Below, in pieces: positions 31,591 to 39,135 of a DNA stretch of 41,809 nucleotides (positions within the stretch are counted from its first letter, which is position 1; each line of letters opens with the position of its first letter). The position numbers and the translations under genes are program-made. This DNA comes from JBGTNQ01 sp964646785 (GTDB lineage Bacteria; Patescibacteriota; Minisyncoccia; Phycocordibacterales; Zambryskibacteraceae), in assembly GCA_964646785.1 (NCBI GenBank), contig CAZYGU010000004.1, positions 1 through 41,809 of the forward strand. Direction: 5' to 3'. Below the pieces are notes generated by a model, which made no database searches, was not told where the DNA came from, and saw nothing but the letters and a program-made list of their open reading frames with translations.

Positions 31591-31619
31591 ACTATAGCAG
31601 AAGAAAAAGGTCAAAGCAA
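31591..31619 (-). promoter_or_regulatory. rpmE promoter, near-leaderless
   Basis: Minus-strand TTGCTT (31619-31614), 17 bp, TATAGT (31596-31591), then 9 nt to the ATG. Confidence 0.6.
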
Positions 31620-31620
31620 G

Positions 31621-31649
31621 AGCCCCTGTACGGTTATGGTACAGGGGCT
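31621..31649 (-). terminator. Hairpin after gmk
   Basis: AGCCCCTGTAC/GTACAGGGGCT, an 11-bp stem with a 7-nt loop; the following minus-strand sequence is CTTGCTTT, so the U-tract is modest. Confidence 0.75.
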
Positions 31650-31666
31650 TCTTATATACAAAAAAC

Positions 31667-32296
31667 TCAAAAAGAACTTCGTACTGCTTCTAATTCCTCA
31701 ACATTCCGATATCTGACAGGATCAGGGGTCATACCACGACCAAGGTCTCGGAGCAGATGCAAAAACTGCTGTGTTGAATCCTGGAGATCCCTATTAACAA
31801 ACCAGGAATCAAAACTCATTGCTCGTTCAATCTCACCTTCCGCGTTATGAACCCGTCGCAAGATAGCTTCATCTGAATCTCTATTCCTTCTTCGGATACG
31901 GTTAACGAGATCAAAACGACTTGGAGGAAGAACAAAAACAAGATGAGTATCTAAGTCACTTTCCTTTATCTGGAAAGCTCCCTGACAATCGATTTCAAGA
32001 ACAACAGGAATACCCTCGTTTCTCTTTTCATCGACTTGAGCACGACTTGTACCATAATAATTACCATGTACCAGTGCGAACTCCGCAAATTCACCTTTGT
32101 CTTTCATTTTGTTGAATTCTTCGAGTGATACGAAGAAGTAGTCAACACCATGAACCTCTTTTTCTCCTCTCTCGCGGGTCGTATAGGAAATAAGGACAGG
32201 GATATTCGGCTCAATCTCTCGAACTTTTTTCAGAATTGTACCTTTCCCTACTCCTGACGGACCAGAAAGCACAACAAGTGGCCCTTTTTGAGACAT
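31667..32296 (-). CDS. gmk: Guanylate kinase
   Basis: Phosphorylates GMP to GDP, 209 residues. P-loop LSGPSGVGKGT (10-20), GMP-binding SYTTRERGEKEVHGVDYFFV, EFALVHGNYYGTS, then VLEIDCQGAFQI. The ATG is preceded by AGAGGAG at 5 nt, one of the few housekeeping genes here with a clear Shine-Dalgarno. It lies downstream of the structured RNA locus on the same strand. Confidence 0.97.
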   Translation of the reverse strand: MSQKGPLVVLSGPSGVGKGTILKKVREIEPNIPVLISYTTRERGEKEVHGVDYFFVSLEEFNKMKDKGEFAEFALVHGNYYGTSRAQVDEKRNEGIPVVLEIDCQGAFQIKESDLDTHLVFVLPPSRFDLVNRIRRRNRDSDEAILRRVHNAEGEIERAMSFDSWFVNRDLQDSTQQFLHLLRDLGRGMTPDPVRYRNVEELEAVRSSF

Positions 32297-32378
32297 ACAA
32301 ACTCCTCTGTAAAAGGTTTTCTAAAAAGACAATGCCATGAATGCAATACAAAATCAATGCCACAATTTTTATAAAAAA

Positions 32379-32406
32379 AGAGCCCCACCAATTTGATGGG
32401 CTCTGC
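32379..32406 (-). terminator. Terminator of RNA unit 2
   Basis: GAGCCCATCAA pairs with TTGGTGGGGCTC (one bulge, one G-U), followed on the minus strand by seven Ts. Confidence 0.85.
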
Positions 32407-32422
32407 GAGCAAAAACACAAGG

Positions 32423-32451
32423 TGTGACCGAAGTCACGAAAGAGCTACTAC
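32423..32451 (-). repeat. 29-nt direct repeat, copy in RNA unit 2
   Basis: Identical over 29 nt to 32700-32728. On the minus strand it reads GTAGTAGCTCTTTC followed by GTGAC-TTCG-GTCACA. Both copies sit between a G/C-rich stem and a terminator. Confidence 0.95.
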
Positions 32452-32614
32452 ACCTCCCTCCTTAGTATCTGGATGATACAAGGAGGGAGGTTTGACAAAG
32501 GGTGGACGGTTGTCGTGAAAGGTTTCCCAGGTGCACCGACATCGCGGTGCTCAGAGGGCACGTGATGCCCCGACGTGAACGAGAGGACCAAGATCCAAAT
32601 CGTTCCGTCCTTCC

Positions 32615-32642
32615 ATGGTATCACTTAAAAAAATCTTTTCAA
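32615..32642 (-). promoter_or_regulatory. Candidate promoter of RNA unit 2
   Basis: TTGAAA-N16-TACCAT on the minus strand, directly after the unit 1 terminator. The -10 is weaker than that of unit 1, so unit 2 could also arise by read-through. Confidence 0.4.
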
Positions 32643-32653
32643 ATTTTAAAAAT

Positions 32654-32682
32654 AAAAAAACCGCACCTGTTTTGCAGGGCGG
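32654..32682 (-). terminator. Terminator of RNA unit 1
   Basis: CCGCxCCTG/CAGGxGCGG stem with an A-rich loop, then seven Ts on the minus strand. Confidence 0.88.
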
Positions 32683-32699
32683 ACACTCACATGAGTGGA

Positions 32700-32728
32700 T
32701 GTGACCGAAGTCACGAAAGAGCTACTAC
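32700..32728 (-). repeat. 29-nt direct repeat, copy in RNA unit 1
   Basis: Identical to 32423-32451 and 277 nt away from it. It includes the UUCG tetraloop hairpin (32701-32714). Confidence 0.95.
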
Positions 32729-33203
32729 CCCCTCCCCACTCGAGGCCAGACATGGTCCGGGTGGGGAGGGGTTGAATACGGTTAATGCGAGAGTCGAGTG
32801 ATCGACGACTATCGAAGAGGCCCCTTCGATAGCTGCACCAAATCAGTGCATATCCTGCTGTGGTGATTCATCCGACACCGTAATCCGCAGGCGATTAGGT
32901 GCGATGTTCCTTGGCATCCACCGGGTCCTTTTAACTGCAGACAGAGTCCGATGGTTACTCACCAAGGAACTTTCGGCAGGTATAACCTCATGAGGTATCA
33001 ACCCTGCCGTACTACTTACGCGTCAGATGGACGCGCTGATCGACGAGCTAACCGCCCCGTTTGTACGGTTAGGTACTGCCCTTCGTTTTGACTTGTCGTA
33101 GCCCTTACAGAGCCAACGGGTGTCTTACGAAGTTGATCGATTTCTAGGTATCCATGACTCGGTCCTTTCGGACAGGCGAGATCGTCAATCTCACTTATTT
33201 AGT

Positions 33204-33231
33204 ATTATAGCACTAAATAATATGAAGTCAA
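33204..33231 (-). promoter_or_regulatory. Consensus promoter of RNA unit 1
   Basis: Minus-strand TTGACT (33231-33226), 16 bp, TATAAT (33209-33204): one of the strongest promoters in the window, implying abundant transcription from about 33197. Confidence 0.8.
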
Positions 33232-33260
33232 GTAATTTTACAATTATTTTATGCAACAAA

Positions 33261-33282
33261 AAAGCCCTAGAAATAAGGCTTT
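33261..33282 (-). terminator. Terminator of the coiled-coil transglycosylase gene
   Basis: AAAGCC/GGCTTT stem with a 10-nt loop and TTTTTT on the minus strand, between the 33330 gene and the RNA promoter. Confidence 0.7.
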
Positions 33283-33329
33283 TATATGTCTACACAAGGA
33301 AACTACCAACAGAAAACCCTTAACAACTC

Positions 33330-34730
33330 TTACAAGCCTTTCAAGAAATCAATATTGTTTTGAATGGAATCAGCGTTCTGCATTACTTGGTCACCATAAA
33401 ATACATTCGCCGGTTTTCTTCCCGGCTGGCATGAAGACCCAGAATAATACTCACAAGCTGCATTTCTCTCCGAAGTAAAACTACCTCCACTTGCTCCAAG
33501 ATCTGACATATAGAGCCCTGTTGCCATAAATGCATCCTGTGGATTCCACGGATCAACTTGCTCCGCAGACTTACCAACCAATCCACCAAGACGAGTCTTA
33601 AATAATTCCCATGTTGAAGGGATGAACTGTGATGGTCCCATTCCCCCACCATACCCTCTATTTGCAGTCCATGTATAACCAGGAGGACATGATACAGCCT
33701 GCATTTTCCAATCAAGTCCGAGACGTGCCGTAATGTTTTTAAATGGAACTGTATCCCTAGGCGATTTCATAACTTTCTCAAATGGTGTACCGGTATTTTT
33801 CCCTGCACCATCACCTGTATCAATATTCGTCACGAGACATGAACCCTGATTTTTTCCAAGATCAGATTCTTGTGTCAGAATCGCAAGAATGAGTGCTGGA
33901 CGTACACCTGTTTTTGCTGAGGCAGCATTTGCATATTGAAGCGCATCACCAAAAGAAATTCCTTGTGAATCACGAAGTCTGAAAAGTGCTGCTCGTATCT
34001 TTGCTGCTTTGGCTTGTTTTTCAGCAAGTACTGTTTGGTAGGCGGCTTCTTGGCCTTTTGTCACAGTGAGTAGCTGATTCTTTTCAACTTTTGACTGAGT
34101 GATAGTTGTTTTTTTTACTTCCACTTCGTGTTTTGCATCAGCTTCCTGATTTTTCTTTTCATCAAGCTGCTTTTTCTCTATTTCTACACTAGTTTTTGTT
34201 TGATCAATCATAACAAAATGATCATGCATAGCTTTCTGTACTGTTGAGAACGTATCGAGATCCTTATAGAAATCAGACAGATTTTTGTTATCAAGCATAA
34301 TTTGAGCTAAAGAATACGAATCAATTGCATTTGTTTTACGAAGAATCTGTGCAAGCGACGTCTTTCCTTTTACAATCTTTTCATTTAAGTCATTAATTTT
34401 CTTATTCTTATCACTAATCTGACCTCCTAACTTTTGAATAGCAATATTTTTTGCCTGAATGGTAAGTTGGGCTTCTTTTATTTTTGCATCCAAATACTTA
34501 ATATCACCTTGCAGTCCGGTTGATTTAGCTTTTGTATCATTAAGAATCCCTTGCCATTTTGTAATATCTTTCTGAAGCTCATCGTATTCAGCCTGAAGCT
34601 TTGCTTGTGCTGCATCTGCCGTAGGATCTGCAAGTACAGTAAAAACTGGATAAAAAAATCCAAATATTATTGCAAGGACAAAAAAAGAAGCTCCTGCCCA
34701 TACTTTGGTAGTTTGTAAAATGCGTATCAT
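33330..34730 (-). CDS. Coiled-coil lytic transglycosylase (peptidoglycan remodelling)
   Basis: 466 residues. N-terminal signal or anchor (VWAGASFFVLAIIFGFFYPVFTVLA, 10-34); a long coiled coil (about 40-250) of the CwlO/PcsB type (KLQAEYDELQKDITKWQGIL, IAIQKLGGQISDKNKKINDLNEKI, SLAQILRKTNAIDSYSLAQIML); then a lysozyme-like domain (about 265-425) with putative catalytic Glu288 in ALILAILTQESDLGKN and the MltB-like GGGMGPSQFIPSTWELFK. In CwlO-type proteins the coiled coil links hydrolase activity to a membrane complex such as FtsEX; here that is inference. Exported, acting on the cell wall during growth or division. Confidence 0.88.
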   Translation of the reverse strand: MIRILQTTKVWAGASFFVLAIIFGFFYPVFTVLADPTADAAQAKLQAEYDELQKDITKWQGILNDTKAKSTGLQGDIKYLDAKIKEAQLTIQAKNIAIQKLGGQISDKNKKINDLNEKIVKGKTSLAQILRKTNAIDSYSLAQIMLDNKNLSDFYKDLDTFSTVQKAMHDHFVMIDQTKTSVEIEKKQLDEKKNQEADAKHEVEVKKTTITQSKVEKNQLLTVTKGQEAAYQTVLAEKQAKAAKIRAALFRLRDSQGISFGDALQYANAASAKTGVRPALILAILTQESDLGKNQGSCLVTNIDTGDGAGKNTGTPFEKVMKSPRDTVPFKNITARLGLDWKMQAVSCPPGYTWTANRGYGGGMGPSQFIPSTWELFKTRLGGLVGKSAEQVDPWNPQDAFMATGLYMSDLGASGGSFTSERNAACEYYSGSSCQPGRKPANVFYGDQVMQNADSIQNNIDFLKGL

Positions 34731-34807
34731 GAGTTATAAGTAGATATTATTTTACCTTATTTATGAAGATAAATCAGCAGAAATATAGCGTCTAGTATCT
34801 TCTTCAT

Positions 34808-34839
34808 AAGAAAAGACGGCCGTTGCCGTCTTTTCTTTC
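34808..34839 (-). terminator. Terminator after rplY
   Basis: AGAAAAGACGGC-CGTT-GCCGTCTTTTCT, a 12-bp stem with T-run, just past the rplY stop. Confidence 0.88.
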
Positions 34840-34860
34840 TCTTTATAATACTTGTGAGTG

Positions 34861-35514
34861 TTATTTTGCTTCTTCACCACCAGCATCTCCTTCAGCTGAG
34901 TCCTCTTTTCCTTTCTTCACAACTTCGATTGCTGATAGATCAACAGGAACTGATTCTTCTGGCTCATCTTCTTTTGGAGCAGAAACGAGGGCGACAACAT
35001 CCTCACCATTTTCAATAAGTGAAACACCAGTAGGTAATACAAGATCCTTTACCAAAATCTGACTTCCAATTGCAGTAAGTGGACTAATATCTACATCAAT
35101 TTGATGTGGTAGGTTTGATGGAAGGGCTTCAATTTTGATCTCATGAAGTACCTTTACCAAAAGACCACCAAAATCCTTTACTCCAGAAGCAACTCCAACG
35201 TATTCAAGTGGAACATCGATAGTGATTTTCTTGTTTTTATCGAATACATAGAAATCAGCATGAAGTGGCATGCTTGAAATTGGATGAAAATCCACCTGAT
35301 GAATAAGTGCATCGACAGATTCCCCATCAAGATTGAGAGTCACAACAGTTGATTCTCCAGCCTGTTTCCAAGCTTTCATGAACTCAACCTGAGACATAGT
35401 AATAGGAGTTGATGCCTCTTTTTTACCATAAAAAACAGCAGGCATTGACCCTTCTTTTCTCATCTTTGCGAGATCACTATTAAGATCGCGTTTTTGTACC
35501 TTTAGAGATAGCAT
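34861..35514 (-). CDS. rplY: 50S ribosomal protein bL25 (CTC form)
   Basis: bL25 of the long CTC type, 217 residues. N-terminal 5S-rRNA-binding domain (KVQKRDLNSDLAKMRKEGSMPAVFYGKKEAS ... HQVDFHPISSMPLHADFYVF, 1-95), then the TL5/CTC beta domain (DVPLEYVGVASGVKDFGGLLVKVLHEIKIEALPSNLPHQIDVDIS). It ends with an acidic disordered tail. The promoter TTGATT-N16-TATACT ends 8 nt before the ATG; AGGAG overlaps that interval but is only 3 nt from the ATG. Confidence 0.95.
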   Translation of the reverse strand: MLSLKVQKRDLNSDLAKMRKEGSMPAVFYGKKEASTPITMSQVEFMKAWKQAGESTVVTLNLDGESVDALIHQVDFHPISSMPLHADFYVFDKNKKITIDVPLEYVGVASGVKDFGGLLVKVLHEIKIEALPSNLPHQIDVDISPLTAIGSQILVKDLVLPTGVSLIENGEDVVALVSAPKEDEPEESVPVDLSAIEVVKKGKEDSAEGDAGGEEAK

Positions 35515-35522
35515 AGGCTCCT

Positions 35523-35550
35523 AGTATATAGATGGTTCAAAAAAAATCAA
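35523..35550 (-). promoter_or_regulatory. rplY promoter, near-leaderless
   Basis: TTGATT (35550-35545), 16 bp, TATACT (35528-35523), then 8 nt to ATG 35514. Confidence 0.6.
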
Positions 35551-35552
35551 CC

Positions 35553-37199
35553 CTATTCAACAGCAATATGGTTTTTTAAGTACTCAAGGGTTCCTTTAAC
35601 CTTCTTCCCTGGATTAAAGATGTTTTCGGGATCAAAGACGTTTTTTACCTCTTGGAATAAGGCAAGGATTTCAGGGGAATACATTTTATGGAGATATGGT
35701 GTGCGAACAATGCCATCATTGTGCTCTGCGGTTATGGATCCATGATACTCACCAACTAGACTATAGACCTTTTCAGAAACCTCCATAATCGCATCAACAT
35801 TCTTTGCATCATGCATATCCATCAGTGGAATAATATGAAAATTTCCATTTCCTGCATGCCCAGCAATAGTATATGTGAGTCCATAACTGTCTAAAATTTG
35901 TCTCATCTTCGGTAAAAACTCAGGCATATATTTCGGCTCAACAATAACATCATCAATAAATGGTGCTGTGCGACGACCATGAACATGTTTTCGTAAAAGA
36001 TTGAAACTTTCTCTTCTAATAGACCAATATTTTTCAGCTTCATCTTTTGATTCAACAACATGAGTCTTAAAACCAAACTTCTCTACTCTTTTTTCAAGAT
36101 CTCCAATTTTTTGATCAACTTCTTCCATTGTTTTTTCCGTAAATTCAACAAGAAGAATAAGCTTAGGAATCCCACCAGTGAGAATCATTTCTGCCTCAGG
36201 AATAAACTCCCACATAATCTTAAGGAATCCTGCTTTCATCGTTTTTACCATTTCAGGGAAAAACTTAACAGCTAGTTTCATTGTGGCATCATCATAGGAT
36301 TCGATACTTTCTGGATCAAGAGGAAGTATTTCATTCACAACCTCACTTACCTTAGTAAGATCAGGAAGAAAAATAACAAAAAGTTTCGTTTCATTTTTTA
36401 CTGGGATTAATCGTAAACTAGCTTTTGTTACAATCCCTAGTGTTCCTTGTGAACCAACAATAAGTTTATTGAGGTCGAACACCTGAGTTTCTTCATTCCA
36501 CACATTCCACATGTAATATCCAGCAGAATTCTTTGAAACATGAGGTTTTGCTTGAACAATCAAATCTTTATTTGAATCAATAATATTCCAAATTCCTTTA
36601 TATATATTTCCCTCATAATCCCCTTGAGCAATTTTTGCATCAAGTTCAATCTTTGAAAGTGGTTTTACCTCGTATTCATTTCCGTCAGCAAACACAACAT
36701 TGAGTTCTTGAACAAAATTTTCCATTTTTCCATATCGAAGTGTTTTCTCACCTGCGCAATTATTCAGTATCATCCCCCCAATAGCACAAAGATTTTTTGA
36801 AGCAGTAAAACACGGCAATATTAGATCCCTTGCGAGTGTTTCCTTTTCGAAATCACGATAAAACGTACCCGGTAAAACAGTGACTGATGACGAATCCCCT
36901 TCTCCGATAAATGAAATAATCCCACCCATATGAGCCATCCCATCAAGAATGATTGATTCATTCAAGGATCCCCCTGCCATACAACTCCCCGCCGAACGAG
37001 CGGTCACAGAAAGTGATTGATCGTTTTTTTTGTTATCAGCAACATACTTCACAACAGCCTTCACATCATTAGCGTCTTTAGGAAAGACAACAACTTTTGG
37101 TGTCACTCGAAAAAGACTCGCATCCTTACTATGAGTTGCAAGTGTTTCTTCGTCATACTTTACCTCACCAGAAACAACCTTCTGTAGTTCTTCAAACAT
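35553..37199 (-). CDS. FAD-linked oxidoreductase (GlcD / D-lactate dehydrogenase-like)
   Basis: 548 residues of the VAO/PCMH flavoprotein family. FAD-binding domain: PKVVVFPKDANDVKAVVKYV, RSAGSCMAGGSLNESIILD, LCAIGGMILNNCAGEKTLRYGKMENFV, LIVGSQGTLGIVTKASLRLIPV. C-terminal FAD-oxidase domain with FIDDVIVEPKYMPEFLP, TIAGHAGNGNFHIIPLMD and AEHNDGIVRTPYL. It most likely oxidises a 2-hydroxy acid (lactate or glycolate); the electron acceptor is unknown, and no iron-sulfur partner (GlcF) is adjacent. The start overlaps the aldolase stop by one base (TAATG), so it is translationally coupled to sugar catabolism. Confidence 0.88.
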   Translation of the reverse strand: MFEELQKVVSGEVKYDEETLATHSKDASLFRVTPKVVVFPKDANDVKAVVKYVADNKKNDQSLSVTARSAGSCMAGGSLNESIILDGMAHMGGIISFIGEGDSSSVTVLPGTFYRDFEKETLARDLILPCFTASKNLCAIGGMILNNCAGEKTLRYGKMENFVQELNVVFADGNEYEVKPLSKIELDAKIAQGDYEGNIYKGIWNIIDSNKDLIVQAKPHVSKNSAGYYMWNVWNEETQVFDLNKLIVGSQGTLGIVTKASLRLIPVKNETKLFVIFLPDLTKVSEVVNEILPLDPESIESYDDATMKLAVKFFPEMVKTMKAGFLKIMWEFIPEAEMILTGGIPKLILLVEFTEKTMEEVDQKIGDLEKRVEKFGFKTHVVESKDEAEKYWSIRRESFNLLRKHVHGRRTAPFIDDVIVEPKYMPEFLPKMRQILDSYGLTYTIAGHAGNGNFHIIPLMDMHDAKNVDAIMEVSEKVYSLVGEYHGSITAEHNDGIVRTPYLHKMYSPEILALFQEVKNVFDPENIFNPGKKVKGTLEYLKNHIAVE

Positions 37200-38071
37200 T
37201 ATTGAATATTGTTAAATAGTTTTAATCGTGCTTCCACAACAGACTGAACCGCGAGCATGCCAGGTCTAAGAAACTTATATGGAGCTACTTCATCAGGACT
37301 TTCTTGTAGTGTCTTTTTTAAGCCATCTCGGTATGCAACACGAATTTCAGTGTTTATGTGTACTATATCGATTCCATTTTTTATACACTGAGTAAAATCT
37401 TCATTCATTGTTCCAGATCCACCATGAAGTACGAGAGGGACACCTGTTGCTTCACGAATTTCACGTACTCTCTCAGGATGAAGTCGTGGATTACCACTTC
37501 TTACAATGCCATGAATATTACCAATAGATGGCGCTAGCATATCTACTCCAGTTGCTTTTACAAACATAGCAGCATCTTCAGCAGTAGTCATGGTGGTTTC
37601 GTTTACTCCTTCAGGGATTTCATCAAGAAGTTTTGAGGATTTACCGATAAATCCAATCTCAGCTTCAACAAGAATATCTCTTCCCGTGCTTTTAGATACT
37701 TCTCGTGCATAATCAACACATTTTTTTGTGAGCTCAAGATTTTCTTCCATAGGAAGTGCTGCCCCATCAACAATAACTGCATCAAATCCAAGATCAATAG
37801 CTTTTTTTACCCGATCAAATGAATAATGATGATCGGCATTAAGAAATATTGGATATTGATAGGTATCACGAAAACTTTTTACCAAAGCAACAGCCTGTTC
37901 TGCACCCACAAAATCTTCTTCACCTTCAGATACACCAATGATGACTGGAAGATTGAGTTTAGAAGCAGCGTTATATATTCCCCACAAGACATCTAAACTT
38001 GAAATATTAAAATGACCAATAGCAACTCCTTGCGCATCTGCTTCAGCAACATATTCTCGTAATGTTTTCAT
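37199..38071 (-). CDS. fba: Class II fructose-bisphosphate aldolase family protein
   Basis: 290 residues from ATG 38071 (MKTLREYVAEADAQGVAIGHFNIS). Zinc-enzyme motifs: PIFLNADHHYSF (catalytic Asp and a zinc His), LVEAEIGFIG, APSIGNIHGI and LVLHGGSGTMNEDF, then GIDIVHINTEIRVAY. It fits the FbaA/GatY/KbaY superfamily; fructose-1,6-bisphosphate is the likely substrate, but tagatose-bisphosphate or related sugars cannot be excluded. A TACAAT box lies 10 nt upstream; the 42-bp spacer to the PfkB gene holds divergent promoters. Confidence 0.9.
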   Translation of the reverse strand: MKTLREYVAEADAQGVAIGHFNISSLDVLWGIYNAASKLNLPVIIGVSEGEEDFVGAEQAVALVKSFRDTYQYPIFLNADHHYSFDRVKKAIDLGFDAVIVDGAALPMEENLELTKKCVDYAREVSKSTGRDILVEAEIGFIGKSSKLLDEIPEGVNETTMTTAEDAAMFVKATGVDMLAPSIGNIHGIVRSGNPRLHPERVREIREATGVPLVLHGGSGTMNEDFTQCIKNGIDIVHINTEIRVAYRDGLKKTLQESPDEVAPYKFLRPGMLAVQSVVEARLKLFNNIQ

Positions 38072-38101
38072 GATAGTGAATATTGTATCACGCTCATGGT
38101 G

Positions 38102-38107
38102 TATACT
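38102..38107 (+). promoter_or_regulatory. PfkB-kinase -10 box, leaderless geometry
   Basis: TATACT, then AAATGG, then ATG 38114. It lies between divergent fba and the kinase. No clear -35 at 16-18 bp. Confidence 0.5.
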
Positions 38108-38113
38108 AAATGG

Positions 38114-39109
38114 ATGAAAAACTATGACTTTATTGCAATTGGCGACATTGTGACTGATGCTTTTATTCGTCTCAAAGATGCAAGTGTTACCTGTGATATC
38201 AATCACGAAAAATGCAAAATTTGTATGAGTTTTGGAGATAAAATACCTTATGAATCAGTTGAAATAGTGCGTGCAGTAGGAAATAGTGCTAATGGCGCTG
38301 TATCAGCAGCTCGCCTCGGTCTTTCATCAGCGCTTGTATCAAATGTTGGTGATGATCAAAACGGAGGAGAATGTCTTGCAACACTCAAGCAAAACGGAGT
38401 CTCGACTGAATTCATGAAAACACATAAACACAGAGAGACTAACTACCACTATGTATTATGGTTTGAAGATGATCGAACTATACTCGTTAAACATCAGGAA
38501 TATGAGTATATGTTGCCAAATATAGGAAATCCAAAATGGTTGTATCTTTCTTCACTTGCAAAAAACTCCCTCTCATACCACATGGAACTCGGTGCGTATT
38601 TACGAGAACATCCCGACATTAAACTTGCATTCCAACCAGGAACATTTCAAATGCAGCTTGGTGTTGAAAGTCTGCGAAGTATCTACAGTCAAACAGAGCT
38701 TTTTTTCTGCAATGTTGAAGAAGCAAGACGAATCCTTGGAATCCTTGATGACATGAAAGCTGAAGAACTCCTCCCTAAGATTGCCGCTCTTGGTCCAAAG
38801 ATTGTTGTGATAACTGACGGCCCTAAAGGTGCATACGCCTTCGACGGAAAAGAAATATGGTTTATGCCTCCATATCCTGATCCAAAACCGCCATTTGAAA
38901 GGACTGGTGCTGGGGATGCGTTTGCATCAACGTTCACTGCAGCACTCGCATTAGGAATGAGTATTCCACAAGCTCTTTCTTGGGGACCAATCAACTCAAT
39001 GTCTGTCGTACAACATGTGGGCGCTCAGAAAGGTCTTCTCTCCCGTGCAGAAATTGAAAAATTATTACAAGAAGCTCCAGCTGAATACAAACCAAAACTC
39101 TTAAGCTAG
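38114..39109 (+). CDS. PfkB-family carbohydrate kinase
   Basis: 331 residues from ATG 38114 (MKNYDFIAIGDIVTDAFIRL). Ribokinase-fold motifs: RAVGNSANGAVSAARLGLSSALVSNVGDDQNGGECLATL (N-terminal substrate site), VVITDGPKGAYAF, and the anion-hole signature ERTGAGDAFASTFTAALALG. Cysteines near 28-40 (TCDINHEKCKICMSF) form a small insertion not usual in ribokinase. The sugar substrate is not determinable. The start at 38114 rather than 38096 is chosen because TATACT lies 6 nt before it. Neighbours are aldolase and transketolase genes. Confidence 0.9.
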   Translation: MKNYDFIAIGDIVTDAFIRLKDASVTCDINHEKCKICMSFGDKIPYESVEIVRAVGNSANGAVSAARLGLSSALVSNVGDDQNGGECLATLKQNGVSTEFMKTHKHRETNYHYVLWFEDDRTILVKHQEYEYMLPNIGNPKWLYLSSLAKNSLSYHMELGAYLREHPDIKLAFQPGTFQMQLGVESLRSIYSQTELFFCNVEEARRILGILDDMKAEELLPKIAALGPKIVVITDGPKGAYAFDGKEIWFMPPYPDPKPPFERTGAGDAFASTFTAALALGMSIPQALSWGPINSMSVVQHVGAQKGLLSRAEIEKLLQEAPAEYKPKLLS

Positions 39110-39135
39110 TGTTATGAGTTTTAAGTAGATACAGA

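Larger units (their letters stand above)
32372..32608 (-). ncRNA. Structured RNA unit 2 (about 237 nt), unassigned family
   Basis: No coding capacity is seen. A candidate promoter (TTGAAA 32642-32637, 16 bp, TACCAT 32620-32615) places the 5' end near 32608. The 5' domain begins GGACGG, which can pair with CCGTCC about 100 nt later, enclosing several hairpins such as GCACCG/CGGTGC and GGGCA/TGCCC. The 3' module is an 11-bp stem CCTCCCTCCTT/AAGGAGGGAGG (32453-32463, 32480-32490), then GTAGTAGCTCTTTC, a UUCG tetraloop hairpin (32424-32437) and a U-rich terminator (32379-32406). It does not match tmRNA, RNase P, SRP or 6S RNA hallmarks that I can recognise. Confidence 0.6.
32654..33197 (-). ncRNA. 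Structured RNA unit 1 (about 544 nt), unassigned family
   Basis: A region without a plausible reading frame, bounded by a consensus promoter and an intrinsic terminator. Dense helices are visible: GAGAT/ATCTC, GTCC-GAAA-GGAC, CTAACCG/CGGTTAG, CGCGTC/GACGCG, GGCAGG/CCTGCC around ACCTCATGAGGT, TTCCTTGG/CCAAGGAA (32907-32914 with 32962-32969), TAATC/GATTA, a 9-bp CTATCGAAG/CTTCGATAG hairpin (32809-32832), and an 11-bp CCCCTCCCCAC/GTGGGGAGGGG stem (32729-32739, 32761-32771). The 3' end repeats the module of unit 2. I looked for tmRNA (T-arm, resume codon), RNase P P4 core, SRP and rRNA signatures and found none. Confidence 0.7.

Noticed and set aside
32372..32450. Short minus-strand frame starting GTG at the UUCG hairpin in both RNA units (VTSVT...)
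   Set aside because: The two frames diverge after five residues and run through the terminators, so the similarity comes from the repeated RNA element.
32502..32801. Plus-strand open frame of 99 codons across the RNA locus (MDGCRERFPRCTDI...)
   Set aside because: It crosses the terminator of unit 1, has no ribosome binding site, and its composition follows the hairpins on the opposite strand; promoters and terminators all point to minus-strand RNA.
32654..33197. Possible tmRNA, RNase P RNA or 23S rRNA fragment (GGTGGATGCC resembles the 5' part of 23S)
   Set aside because: The match is about ten bases only; no T-arm, tRNA-like end, resume codon or P4 core was found.
34729..39131. Near-identical phrase ATGAGTTnTAAGTAGATA at 34729-34748 and 39114-39131
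   Set aside because: Short, A/T-rich and found in unrelated contexts (a gene start and a 3' spacer); probably chance.
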